Positions 29,758-37,494 of a stretch of DNA of 64,000 nucleotides are shown one piece after another. Made by a program: the position numbers and the translations under genes. The notes under the pieces are model-generated. The model worked only from the letters and a program-made list of their open reading frames with translations, did not search any database and had not been told where the DNA came from. The stretch spans positions 1 to 64,000 of the forward strand of contig NZ_JAAGKM010000011.1 of NCBI RefSeq assembly GCF_019308355.1, read 5' to 3'. This stretch comes from Empedobacter falsenii (lineage in GTDB: Bacteria > Bacteroidota > Bacteroidia > Flavobacteriales > Weeksellaceae). Each line of letters starts with the position of its first letter. The first letter of the stretch is position 1.

Positions 29758-30057
29758 ATGGATTTTAATCTTAATAAATTAAACAAAGTCTTTGATAATC
29801 GTATTCGTGTGGGAATTATGAGTGCTTTGGTCATGAATGAAGAAATTTCTTTTAAGGATTTGAAAGACTTTTTAGATTTGACTGATGGTAACTTGGCTTC
29901 GCACTTAAAAAACCTAGAAGAAAACGATTATATTACTGTACACAAAGGATTTATAGGTCGAAAAACGAATACAACTTATTCGATAACAGCACTTGGAAAA
30001 CAAGCTTTTCAGGAGCATTTGAACTATCTTGAAAAATTAATAAAGAATATAAAATAA
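29758..30057 (+). CDS. Winged-helix transcriptional regulator (HTH_34 type)
   Basis: A 99-residue single-domain winged-helix DNA-binding protein. FKDLKDFLDLTDGNLASHLKNLEENDYI is the helix-turn-helix region, followed by the wing VHKGFIGRKTNTTYSIT. It has no sensor domain. Copies of one operator lie in front of its own operon and in front of the creD gene that follows it, so it probably represses both (inference). It has no Cys ligands for metal and no phospho-site. Confidence 0.88.
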   Translation: MDFNLNKLNKVFDNRIRVGIMSALVMNEEISFKDLKDFLDLTDGNLASHLKNLEENDYITVHKGFIGRKTNTTYSITALGKQAFQEHLNYLEKLIKNIK

Positions 30058-30073
30058 TTTTTTTTGCATTTAA

Positions 30074-30096
30074 ACTTTGAAAAACAAAGTACTTTT
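30074..30096 (+). promoter_or_regulatory. Operator copy 2 upstream of creD
   Basis: ACTTTG-AAAAA-CAAAGT-ACTTTT, identical to the copy at 29090-29112 except two central bases (TT to AA). It overlaps an AAACTTTG element that resembles the -7 box and lies 26 bases before creD. Confidence 0.7.
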
Positions 30097-30122
30097 TAAA
30101 ATAAATAATAAAATTCAAACTT

Positions 30123-31526
30123 ATGGAAAACAATGATTTAAAAAATGAATATCAACCTGAAAATCAATCAGTTTATTCACAAAACAAAACAATGATAAAA
30201 GGATTTTTGGTATGTCTTTTAGTTTTAGGACTTTTAATTCCGATTCCGTTCATATTAAATTTAATTGAAGAACGACAAGGAAACAAGGAAAAAGTAATTA
30301 CCGAAATTTCAGATAAATGGAGTGGGAAACAGACGATTTATGGTCCTTTTATCGAGGTTACTTACATGGAAAATGTAAATGATGGACAAGGAAAAGTTGT
30401 GAAGCAACAAGTGAAAAAGTATATTTCTGCTAATGATTTAAATATAAATGGAACGATTGATACGCAGTTAAAAAGTCGTAGTATTTATGAAGCAGTAGTT
30501 TACAATTCGAAACTGAATATCAATTCGAAATTTAAGAATTATAGCGATATGCTTAATGAAGTGGAAGTAAGTGCAGAAAATGTAGTTTCGACTAAAATTG
30601 TTTTTGGAATCTCTGATTCTAAAGGATATGAGAACAAAGTAATTGTACAATCTAACAACAAAAATTATCCATTGAATATGGATAATATAACTTCTACAAT
30701 TACTATTCAACCAAAAGTTAGAGTAGAAAATGGAGAATATTTGGAACAAGTGAGTACCACTAAAAAAGTGATGCCTGTGCAAATGATGTCTCAAAAAATA
30801 GATCCTTCTACATTCGATTTTAATCAAGTTTCAATCAATTTGGTGATGAAAGGTTCACAAATGTTGAATATCATTCCATCGGCGATTAATACAAAAGTTG
30901 ATTTGACTACAAATTGGAAAGATTTGAAATATGATGGAAATTTTTTACCTAATTCTGATCCCGAAACAAAGAATGGAAAAACCAATGTAAAATGGTCTAT
31001 TTATCAACAAAATCCTTTGCAAGGACAGATTTGGCAAGACGCTTCTAACTTTTCTGATTATAGTTTTGGCGTTAATTTCTTACAGATGAACGATCATTAT
31101 GACAAAACATATCGTTCGACAAAATATGCGATTCTGTTCATTGGATTAACATTTGTGGCATTTTTCTTTATCGAAAGTCGAAATAATTTTAATATTCACT
31201 TGGTACAATATGCGTTAGTTGGATTTGCAATCTGTGTCAATTTTGTGTTATTGTTATCGTTGTCAGAATATTTAGGATTTGACATCGCTTACTTTATTTC
31301 ATCTGGTGCAACTATTTTATTGATTACATTTTTCGTTAATTCTTTCCTAAAATCCTTTGGTTTCACATTCAAAATTACATTAATGTTAATTTTATTATAC
31401 ACATTTATTTACAGTGTTTTACAACTCAAAGAACACGCGTTATTAGTAGGAAGTATAGGATTATTTATCATTGTTGCAATCCTAATGTACTATTCAAAAA
31501 ACATCGAATGGAACAAAACAAAATAA
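30123..31526 (+). CDS. creD: CreD-family inner-membrane protein
   Basis: A 467-residue CreD protein. A first membrane helix (about 30-50) is followed by a large periplasmic domain with the family's IYGPFIEVTYMEN and by a cluster of about five helices from residue 335 to the end. In Proteobacteria CreD belongs to the CreBC regulon and affects envelope integrity and beta-lactam response. Here no CreBC is present; instead a winged-helix protein and shared operators suggest a different control. The next gene overlaps by 19 bases. Confidence 0.9.
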   Translation: MENNDLKNEYQPENQSVYSQNKTMIKGFLVCLLVLGLLIPIPFILNLIEERQGNKEKVITEISDKWSGKQTIYGPFIEVTYMENVNDGQGKVVKQQVKKYISANDLNINGTIDTQLKSRSIYEAVVYNSKLNINSKFKNYSDMLNEVEVSAENVVSTKIVFGISDSKGYENKVIVQSNNKNYPLNMDNITSTITIQPKVRVENGEYLEQVSTTKKVMPVQMMSQKIDPSTFDFNQVSINLVMKGSQMLNIIPSAINTKVDLTTNWKDLKYDGNFLPNSDPETKNGKTNVKWSIYQQNPLQGQIWQDASNFSDYSFGVNFLQMNDHYDKTYRSTKYAILFIGLTFVAFFFIESRNNFNIHLVQYALVGFAICVNFVLLLSLSEYLGFDIAYFISSGATILLITFFVNSFLKSFGFTFKITLMLILLYTFIYSVLQLKEHALLVGSIGLFIIVAILMYYSKNIEWNKTK

Positions 31527-32107
31527 CATTTGCACACTTATTTTTTGGGATTTTTGTCATCGGTCTTGTACTGATGGCAATTTCCTTTACGGATATTGTG
31601 ATTAAAAATAATGATACAATTTTCAGCTTTTCTATTCTTATTTTAGAGCTTGTGATTTGCTTATTTGCAATGTCATTTTATTTGAAAATTGATAAGATTT
31701 CGGAGTTGTTTTTAGGAAAAATTTTCTCTAATTCTGGACAAATATTTGTTTGGACCAACATTACATGGCTTTGTATTCCAGTAGCTTTTGTTTTGGATGT
31801 AACAATTATTCGAGGATTTCATGATTTAAGTTTTTATTTGCCGCTTTTAGGTTATTTATTGTTTCTTTTAATTATAGTCGATTTTTTTGCAGCAATATTC
31901 TACACTAATTTTGATGATGAAGAAACGATAGGTTTTAATTATCTTAATTATTTTTCGATTTTTTTAGCGGTAGTTTTAATACTATTTTTTAGTTTGATTA
32001 TAATACTTTTCGCTGTTTTTGAGTATCCTTCAATATCAATCTGTTTTATGATGTTTAATATTTACCTCATAAATATTATTACAAAAATTTTAAAATTAAA
32101 AGCTTAA
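31508..32107 (+). CDS. Hypothetical membrane protein following creD
   Basis: A 199-residue protein with six likely membrane helices (about 9-30, 38-57, 78-100, 108-132, 143-168, 170-190). It overlaps creD by 19 bases, so expression is coupled to it. I do not recognise the family. It may be the second partner of CreD; nothing further can be said from sequence. Confidence 0.7.
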   Translation: MEQNKITFAHLFFGIFVIGLVLMAISFTDIVIKNNDTIFSFSILILELVICLFAMSFYLKIDKISELFLGKIFSNSGQIFVWTNITWLCIPVAFVLDVTIIRGFHDLSFYLPLLGYLLFLLIIVDFFAAIFYTNFDDEETIGFNYLNYFSIFLAVVLILFFSLIIILFAVFEYPSISICFMMFNIYLINIITKILKLKA

Positions 32108-32118
32108 AAATTTTTGTT

Positions 32119-32253
32119 ATGAATGTTTACTTTGAAACTATGAAGATAGATATTCAATATTTTCAGCCAAAAGGAGAAGGTTATACACCAACGAATCGAA
32201 TTATCACTTTAGATAAAATTTCAAATCAATTAAGATTTGATATTGATGATTAA
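32119..32253 (+). CDS. Possible small ORF, 44 residues
   Basis: ATG at 32119, stop at 32251-32253; an alternative start at codon 8 gives MKIDIQYFQPKGEG. The composition is protein-like (Pro, Gly, charged residues, few repeats) and it follows the creD operon by 11 bases. It resembles no family I know. It may be a gene remnant or a real small protein. Confidence 0.35.
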   Translation: MNVYFETMKIDIQYFQPKGEGYTPTNRIITLDKISNQLRFDIDD

Positions 32254-32429
32254 AACATTCATAATATATAAAGATTAAATTCTGATAAATATAAAAATTA
32301 TTATTCAATTCTGTCAAATTTATAAATTAGCTGTGTGATTATCGAATAATTCTACTAAGTTTAAGGCTTGAAAATGCAATTGTAGTAATTTGCGAACCGT
32401 TTTTTAAAACAGATAGAATTATTAAATAT

Positions 32430-33719
32430 ATGAAAAGTAAAAAGTTAACCAATGTATTAACACTTGGATTTGCGTTGTTTGCGATGTTTTTTGGTGCAGG
32501 AAACCTTCTTTTACCTCCTTTGATAGGATTAGAAGTGGGCTCAAATTATTTCGTCGCGATGATAGCATTTGGGTTAACTGGTATTTTATTGCCATTTACT
32601 GGTATTTTATCTGTTGTTTTTTCGGGTGATAATTTTAATGATTTAGGGCATCGTGTGAACAAACATTTGGCGGCTATTTTAGGTACAATTATTATGATTT
32701 GTATCGGACCGTTAATTGCGATTCCTCGTACTGCTGCAACAACATTCGAAGTGGGATTGAAACCATTTTTTCCAACATTGGATCCGATGTGGGGATCGTT
32801 ACTATTTTTTGCAGTAACACTTATTTTAGCGATTCGTCCCTCAAAAGTGGTAGACGTTATTGGAAATTATTTAACACCAGTATTATTGATTTTATTGACC
32901 TTATTAATAGTCATTGGAATTATATACCCAACCGCTGATTTCTTACCTTCAGACTTAACGATGATGCAATCTTTTTCGAAAGGTTTTATAGAAGGTTATC
33001 AAACATTAGACGTTTTGGCTTCTGTTATTTTTGCTGGAATTATTATTTCAGCAGCACGAGATAAAGGGTATATTGATACAAAAAGTAAATCTCAAATTGT
33101 AATTATATCAGGTTTATTGTCTACAACTTGTTTGTTATTTGTATATGGTGGATTGATTTATTTAGGTGCTACTTCTGGAATTACAAATCCAGAAATTTCT
33201 CGTGCAGAATTATTAATAGAAATCTCTCGAAATACATTAGGACAGTATGGGTTAATTGCAATTGCGTTATGTATGGCGTTTGCTTGTCTTACAACTTCAA
33301 TCGCATTAACATCTGCGGTAGGTACATTTTTTGGACGTTTAACAAATGGAAAAGTAAGTTACACTGTTTTAGTGATTTTATGTACAGTAATATCGTTTGG
33401 TTTATCAATAAAAGGTGTAGACGAAATTATTAATTTTGCATATCCACCTTTGGCTTTCGTATATCCAATTACAATCACATTAGTTATTTATATAGTGTTG
33501 TTTGGAAAAACAATTAAAAGTAAAACACCTTATATTTTTGCATTAATAGCGTCTACAATCATCGCAATTTTAGGATTATTGAAATTATTAGGAAAGTTAG
33601 ATGAATCGACTATAGAGAATCTGAATAAAATTCCATTTTTCGAATACGATTTAGGTTGGATTGCACCTTCGATTATCGGTTTTGTAATTGGTTTATTAGT
33701 TGATAGATTAAGAAAATAA
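32430..33719 (+). CDS. brnQ: Branched-chain amino acid transporter (BrnQ, LIVCS family)
   Basis: A 429-residue twelve-helix cation-coupled importer for Leu, Ile and Val. The opening GFALFAMFFGAGNLLLPPLIG and IGPLIAIPRTAATTFEVG are signature blocks of the family. It is monocistronic, preceded by a 176-base non-coding gap that holds no branched-chain leader peptide I can find, and followed by a hairpin oriented for the opposite strand. Confidence 0.95.
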   Translation: MKSKKLTNVLTLGFALFAMFFGAGNLLLPPLIGLEVGSNYFVAMIAFGLTGILLPFTGILSVVFSGDNFNDLGHRVNKHLAAILGTIIMICIGPLIAIPRTAATTFEVGLKPFFPTLDPMWGSLLFFAVTLILAIRPSKVVDVIGNYLTPVLLILLTLLIVIGIIYPTADFLPSDLTMMQSFSKGFIEGYQTLDVLASVIFAGIIISAARDKGYIDTKSKSQIVIISGLLSTTCLLFVYGGLIYLGATSGITNPEISRAELLIEISRNTLGQYGLIAIALCMAFACLTTSIALTSAVGTFFGRLTNGKVSYTVLVILCTVISFGLSIKGVDEIINFAYPPLAFVYPITITLVIYIVLFGKTIKSKTPYIFALIASTIIAILGLLKLLGKLDESTIENLNKIPFFEYDLGWIAPSIIGFVIGLLVDRLRK

Positions 33720-33836
33720 AAAAAAATCCTCGGAAAATTATTCCGAGGATTTTAACCAATCAAAACTACTATAAAAACACTAATTGAATAATGATAATGT
33801 CTATCTTTTATTCTTTTACAAATTTCTTAAAGTTTT
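33718..33836 (-). ncRNA. Candidate small RNA, copy B of a shared 3' module
   Basis: On the minus strand a GTTTTTATAGTAGTTTTGAT segment followed by TGGTTA runs into an intrinsic terminator at 33723-33753 with a T tract. The same arrangement occurs in copy A at 34333-34463. A near-match to the -7 box (TAGATTTA, complement of 33842-33849) would start a transcript of about 120 nt. There is no ORF. It converges on brnQ. Confidence 0.5.
33723..33753 (-). terminator. Intrinsic terminator (mainly minus strand)
   Basis: AAAATCCTCGGAA, loop AATTA, TTCCGAGGATTTT. The long homopolymer tail (A run at 33719-33726) lies on the side that gives a T tract to minus-strand transcripts; the plus side has only four T, so brnQ could use it weakly. 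Confidence 0.8.
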
Positions 33837-33996
33837 GACTTTAAATCTATTATTCTTAAATGATTTCTTTTATGTCTAGATAGAATTAATTTATAACTAT
33901 TTATTTATGATGGTTATAGAGAATTTCAATCACATGATTTAAGATAAGTTTATGAATTTTTCGTATTTTGAAAAATCAAAAAAATAATCCAAAAAA

Positions 33997-34335
33997 ATGA
34001 TCGAAAATTGTTCGCGTTGTAACGAAACAATGGAGTGTAAGGTAGATGATATTTCGAATTGTGCTTGTACTACAATTGTTATAAAAGATGAAATAAAAGA
34101 GTTTTTGAAGAAAACGCATTACAAATGTTTGTGTAATTCTTGTATAGAAAAACTGAATTATTTTGTAGAATTAGATCAAGAATATCCACATCCAACAATG
34201 CCTTCGGAGTTTGTTCCTCATATACATTATTATATCGAAAATGGGTATTGGGTTTTTACAGAATTTTTCCATTATCAGAAAGGAAAATGTTGCCAAAATG
34301 GTTGCAGACATTGTGCTTATGGTTATAAGAAATAA
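33997..34335 (+). CDS. Cysteine-rich CWC / DUF5522 two-domain protein
   Basis: A 112-residue protein with 12 cysteines. The N-terminal half (CSRCNETMEC ... CLCNSC) matches the Cys-rich CWC domain. The C-terminal half (YYIENGYWVFTEFFH, KCCQNGCRHCAYGYKK) matches DUF5522, usually a separate short protein. Two metal-binding sites are likely. The function of either domain is unknown. It stands alone between two minus-strand RNA candidates. Confidence 0.85.
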   Translation: MIENCSRCNETMECKVDDISNCACTTIVIKDEIKEFLKKTHYKCLCNSCIEKLNYFVELDQEYPHPTMPSEFVPHIHYYIENGYWVFTEFFHYQKGKCCQNGCRHCAYGYKK

Positions 34336-34463
34336 AAAATGGTTCAACTTACATTGAACCACTAACCAACCTAAAAATACTATAAAAAACTCTATTTGAT
34401 TAAGGATATTCTTCTTCAGAAAATCAACTTCATTATCCTTAACAACTATGAATAAATTATTTA
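34333..34463 (-). ncRNA. Candidate small RNA, copy A of a shared 3' module
   Basis: On the minus strand a TACCTTTG -7 box (complement of 34469-34476) is followed by about 130 nt without an ORF. It contains a hairpin AAGGATA...TATCCTT (34398-34444), then GAGTTTTTTATAGTATTTTT and AGGTTGGTTA, then the terminator at 34340-34361 with a T run. The last two elements match copy B. Good support for an independent RNA; identity unknown. Confidence 0.55.
34340..34361 (-). terminator. Intrinsic terminator (minus strand)
   Basis: TGGTTCAA and TTGAACCA form an 8-bp stem. The A tract lies on the low-coordinate side, so the T tract follows the hairpin only on the minus strand. Confidence 0.8.
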
Positions 34464-34468
34464 TGGTA

Positions 34469-34476
34469 CAAAGGTA
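34469..34476 (-). promoter_or_regulatory. -7 promoter element of small RNA candidate A
   Basis: CAAAGGTA on the plus strand, so TACCTTTG on the minus strand, an exact TAnnTTTG match. A -33 TTG is not evident. Confidence 0.45.
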
Positions 34477-34625
34477 GGTAGATTTCTTAATTTGATAAAT
34501 AAATTTATATTTATTTTTTTATACTCAAATAGATAGAATTTATATTAATGTTAAGAAAATATTAAATTTACCTATTTATGAATATTTGCTAAAAAATCAA
34601 TACTACATTTCCGAATGTTGTAATT

Positions 34626-35396
34626 CTAAGAAAAATATTGCATTATTTTTTTTGAAATTTTTTCAGCAGTTGTTTTATCTTCAGTTTCTTCCAAAGTTGT
34701 TACATAATCCTCTAAGAAACTTTTGATTTCTTGTTGATTAGAACCTTCAAAATTAGCTAAATAATCTTCGAAATCGATATTTCCTAAAACACGATCAAAG
34801 TAAGTTTTGGCTTCATCATATTTTTTCATGCTCACTAACAAAGGCGCAATGCTATGACTAATATAAAACTCGTTTACAGCAGCTTGTTCAGCATTTTCTT
34901 CTTTTTTGAAATGTGCAAAATTTAAGTAACTATTATAAGCTTCCACAGCTTTTTCATTTTCACCTAAAACCTCATAACAACGTGCTTTGAAGAATTTAAT
35001 TTCGTAAAATTCGTCTTCATTCAGTTTATTGAAAAATGTAATACTTTCTTTGGGATTTGAATAAAATTTTCGGTATCCAATAATAAAATCTTCTACAAAT
35101 TCTGTATCTGTTTGTTCAATAGCGAAATTCAATAAGTTTTGAGATTGTTCTTCTGTTAATTGTCCAATAAAAGCTTCCCAATAATTCACCAAAGTATTGA
35201 AATCATACGCCAAATCTTCCACAAAAATTTGTGCAGCAATTCGTAGAAATTTATCACCCAATTGATCGATTATTTCATGGTCTTCATCAGAAAAATCAGT
35301 TGAATTATACAATAGATTTTCGATAATTTCTGACGCCTTATCTTCTGAATAATCATTATTTAATTGTTTCAAAGCATTGCTAACATTGAATTCCAT
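34626..35396 (-). CDS. Hypothetical helical (TPR-like) protein
   Basis: A 256-residue acidic, soluble protein when started at MEFNVSNALKQL (35396). The frame is open further upstream, but the extension is hydrophobic and not conserved-looking. Helix-rich segments such as FKARCYEVLGENEKAVEAYN and LVSMKKYDEAKTYFDRVL are TPR-like pairs. No enzyme motif is seen. Monocistronic; function unknown. Confidence 0.7.
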   Translation of the reverse strand: MEFNVSNALKQLNNDYSEDKASEIIENLLYNSTDFSDEDHEIIDQLGDKFLRIAAQIFVEDLAYDFNTLVNYWEAFIGQLTEEQSQNLLNFAIEQTDTEFVEDFIIGYRKFYSNPKESITFFNKLNEDEFYEIKFFKARCYEVLGENEKAVEAYNSYLNFAHFKKEENAEQAAVNEFYISHSIAPLLVSMKKYDEAKTYFDRVLGNIDFEDYLANFEGSNQQEIKSFLEDYVTTLEETEDKTTAEKISKKIMQYFS

Positions 35397-35576
35397 TTGT
35401 GTAAATTTTAAATTAAAAATCAACACAAAGGTAACTGATTTACTGCAAAAAAAACTTGATAATTTCAAAAGTTAATCGTCAATTCTAATGAGAATTTAAT
35501 GAATAGTTTTTTTGAGAAAGTAGAATTTTAGTTATCTTGTGGTAGTTTTTATTAGTTTATTTAAAATAAACGTTTT

Positions 35577-36698
35577 ATGTTACGAATCTATTCGATAGTA
35601 CTAATTATATGTGGTTTTTGTTTTACAAAAGCTCAAAATTTGAATGTTGGCGCTCAGTTTCCGATTAATAAAATTGAAAATATCAATCAATCTTCAAACT
35701 TTAAAATTATTGTATTTACGCCAAGTTTATACAAAACGAATCCGTATGCGAGCATGATGACAACTTCGCTGAATTATTATTTTGTGAAGAATTTGGCATT
35801 TTCGTCTCAAAATCCACCAAAAATTGATGTGATTTATATTGTAAATGAAGATAATAAATGGAGTAAAGAACCGCAGCAAACGTTTGCTTTTAATGAAACG
35901 ACTAATCAAAATAAGTTGGATGGAACGAAGGTAATTTATGATGAAGTTGGAAAAATTTACAATGCAATAGGGTTGAAACCTTTTAAGCAAAATTCAATTT
36001 CGAGTATAATTCCAACGTCAAATTCTAACAATGTTTTAGTAGAAAGTTCGATTCTTTTTCTAGTGGATCAAAACAATAAAATTTTGATGCGAGATAATGA
36101 TTATCGTGCGCAAGGCGAACATCTGAAACCTTTGGAAAGATTGATTAAAAGAACGTCTAAAATCGATAACATAGAAGTAAATATCACAGAAAATAAAACC
36201 TTGAAGGTTGGTGATAAAGCACCAGATTTTATTTTGAATGGACCGAATTATAAGACTAATTCGACAGATAAATTTTTGGATGATAAATCGACTTTTAAAG
36301 TTTTAACGTTTTATCCTGCGGCGTTTAGTGGACAAATTTTGCCTGATTTTACGTCAATTGATACGAAAGCAGCAATGACTTGTGCTGCTCAAATTCAATT
36401 AATCGATCATAATCCATTGTTACAAAATGTAAAAAGTTACGCAGTTTCTAGTTCTACAAATCCGTTGTTAGAATTATGGAAATCAGCTTTGCGAACAAAT
36501 AATATTACGTATCTGAATGACGAAAACTATGCAATTTCGTTGATGTATAATTCTTATAATCGTTTAGGTTACAATAATAGAGCAACTTATGTGATTGATA
36601 AAAATGGAATTATTGTGTATGCAAATCCAGATTTGACGTTTGAAGATGAAGCAAAATTTCCAACTATTTTAGAAAAAATCATTCTGAATAGTAAATAA
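35577..36698 (+). CDS. Exported protein with two thioredoxin-fold (redoxin-like) domains
   Basis: A 373-residue protein with a signal peptide (ends KAQN). The second domain (about 210-373) opens LKVGDKAPDFILNG and has FYPAAFSGQ, as in AhpC/TSA redoxins, but the usual peroxidatic Cys site in PxxxCT is absent; a Cys occurs later in MTCAAQIQ. The first domain (about 22-195) has the same overall beta-alpha layout (NVGAQFPI, VVFTPSLY-like) with no Cys in place. Peroxidase activity is doubtful. Convergent with ybaK, one base apart. Confidence 0.65.
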   Translation: MLRIYSIVLIICGFCFTKAQNLNVGAQFPINKIENINQSSNFKIIVFTPSLYKTNPYASMMTTSLNYYFVKNLAFSSQNPPKIDVIYIVNEDNKWSKEPQQTFAFNETTNQNKLDGTKVIYDEVGKIYNAIGLKPFKQNSISSIIPTSNSNNVLVESSILFLVDQNNKILMRDNDYRAQGEHLKPLERLIKRTSKIDNIEVNITENKTLKVGDKAPDFILNGPNYKTNSTDKFLDDKSTFKVLTFYPAAFSGQILPDFTSIDTKAAMTCAAQIQLIDHNPLLQNVKSYAVSSSTNPLLELWKSALRTNNITYLNDENYAISLMYNSYNRLGYNNRATYVIDKNGIIVYANPDLTFEDEAKFPTILEKIILNSK

Positions 36699-36699
36699 A

Positions 36700-37191
36700 T
36701 TATGAATCAAATTGTGTAATATCTTCAAATTTAGCCTCAATCAAATTTCTTAAATCTTCGGGGTTTAGAATAATTTGTAAACCTCTTTTTCCTGCACTAA
36801 TACAAATCTGATCTTGCAAAACAGCCAGTTCTTCTATGTAAGTAGGAAATTGCTTTTTCATTCCGATAGGTGAGCAACCACCACGAATATAACCTGTAAC
36901 ATTCAGCAAATCTTTCAAAGGAAGCATTTCGCAGTTTTTATTACCAGAAATTTTCGCAAATTTTTTCATATCAAGATGTGTGTTTGCAGGAATTACGGCA
37001 ACTAAAAATGGTTCTATATTTCCTTTCAAAACCAAAGTTTTATAAATTCCTTCCGGATTTACGTTCAATGAATTTGCAACATGCAAAGCATCAATATGTT
37101 CTTCATCAACTTCATATTCGCGCAATTCGTACGAAATATTGTGTGTGTCTAAAATTCGTACTACATTTGTTTTAGCAGTTTTATTGCTCAT
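36700..37191 (-). CDS. ybaK: Cys-tRNA(Pro) deacylase YbaK
   Basis: A 163-residue YbaK/ProX-family trans-editing enzyme that hydrolyses Cys mischarged on tRNA(Pro). Conserved features include IYKTLVLKG, VAVIPANTHLDMKKFAK and GYIRGGCSPIGMKK, which match YbaK. It ends next to the redoxin-like gene and is divergent from the tyrS leader region. Confidence 0.92.
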   Translation of the reverse strand: MSNKTAKTNVVRILDTHNISYELREYEVDEEHIDALHVANSLNVNPEGIYKTLVLKGNIEPFLVAVIPANTHLDMKKFAKISGNKNCEMLPLKDLLNVTGYIRGGCSPIGMKKQFPTYIEELAVLQDQICISAGKRGLQIILNPEDLRNLIEAKFEDITQFDS

Positions 37192-37303
37192 TCTATAATA
37201 ATTTACACAAAGTTATTACGAAAAACTTTTATAAAGGTTTTTCTATAGAATTATTGTCTAAGATAATTTTTTGAACGAAAATTTCTATTCTCAAAACTAT
37301 TCT

Positions 37304-37311
37304 TACCTTTG
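37304..37311 (+). promoter_or_regulatory. -7 promoter element of the tyrS leader
   Basis: TACCTTTG matches TAnnTTTG. Its last base lies only eight bases before the ATG of the leader ORF at 37320, so transcription would start within about 1-4 bases of that ATG. A TTG at 37271-37273 is farther than the usual -33 spacing. Confidence 0.5.
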
Positions 37312-37319
37312 CATTATAA

Positions 37320-37415
37320 ATGAAGTTTTTGCAACACATATTACGTTTACCGTTTTTTAGCACTTATTATCGTACAATATTTGCTCGGGTAGACTATGTG
37401 TATACTTCGTATTAA
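37320..37415 (+). CDS. Tyrosine-rich leader peptide of tyrS
   Basis: A 31-codon ORF with Tyr codons at 16, 17, 26, 28 and 31 (all TAT), the last directly before the TAA stop. An in-frame stop (TAA at 37317) precedes the ATG, so this is the only start. It sits between a -7 element and an intrinsic terminator, in front of the tyrosyl-tRNA synthetase gene. This is the form of a leader peptide for ribosome-mediated attenuation: ribosomes slow at Tyr codons when charged tRNA(Tyr) is scarce. The peptide itself (basic, hydrophobic) probably has no other function. Confidence 0.75.
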   Translation: MKFLQHILRLPFFSTYYRTIFARVDYVYTSY

Positions 37416-37478
37416 TTTTGTACGTCAAAAATTTAATCATAATCTACAAGCCCGAGCAGTTTTGCTCGGGCTTTTTTT
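37382..37478 (+). promoter_or_regulatory. Terminator/antiterminator switch of the tyrS attenuator
   Basis: The 5' arm of the terminator contains CCCGAGCA (37451-37458). It can pair either with TGCTCGGG (37463-37470) in the terminator or with an identical TGCTCGGG at 37382-37389 inside the leader ORF (codons 21-24), extended by TAGA with TCTA across a bulge. The leader copy lies 12-24 bases beyond the Tyr16-Tyr17 codons, so a ribosome stalled there would leave it free to form the antiterminator. Confidence 0.7.
37449..37478 (+). terminator. Attenuator terminator before tyrS
   Basis: AGCCCGAGCA, loop GTTT, TGCTCGGGCT: a perfect 10-bp GC-rich stem followed by seven T. It ends 17 bases before the tyrS ATG, where a terminator makes sense only as an attenuator. 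Confidence 0.9.
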
Positions 37479-37494
37479 ATTTAAAAAAAAAATC

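Noticed and set aside
37396-37494. Upstream extension of the tyrS frame to 37396.
   Set aside because: It passes through the attenuator hairpin and shows no synthetase homology.
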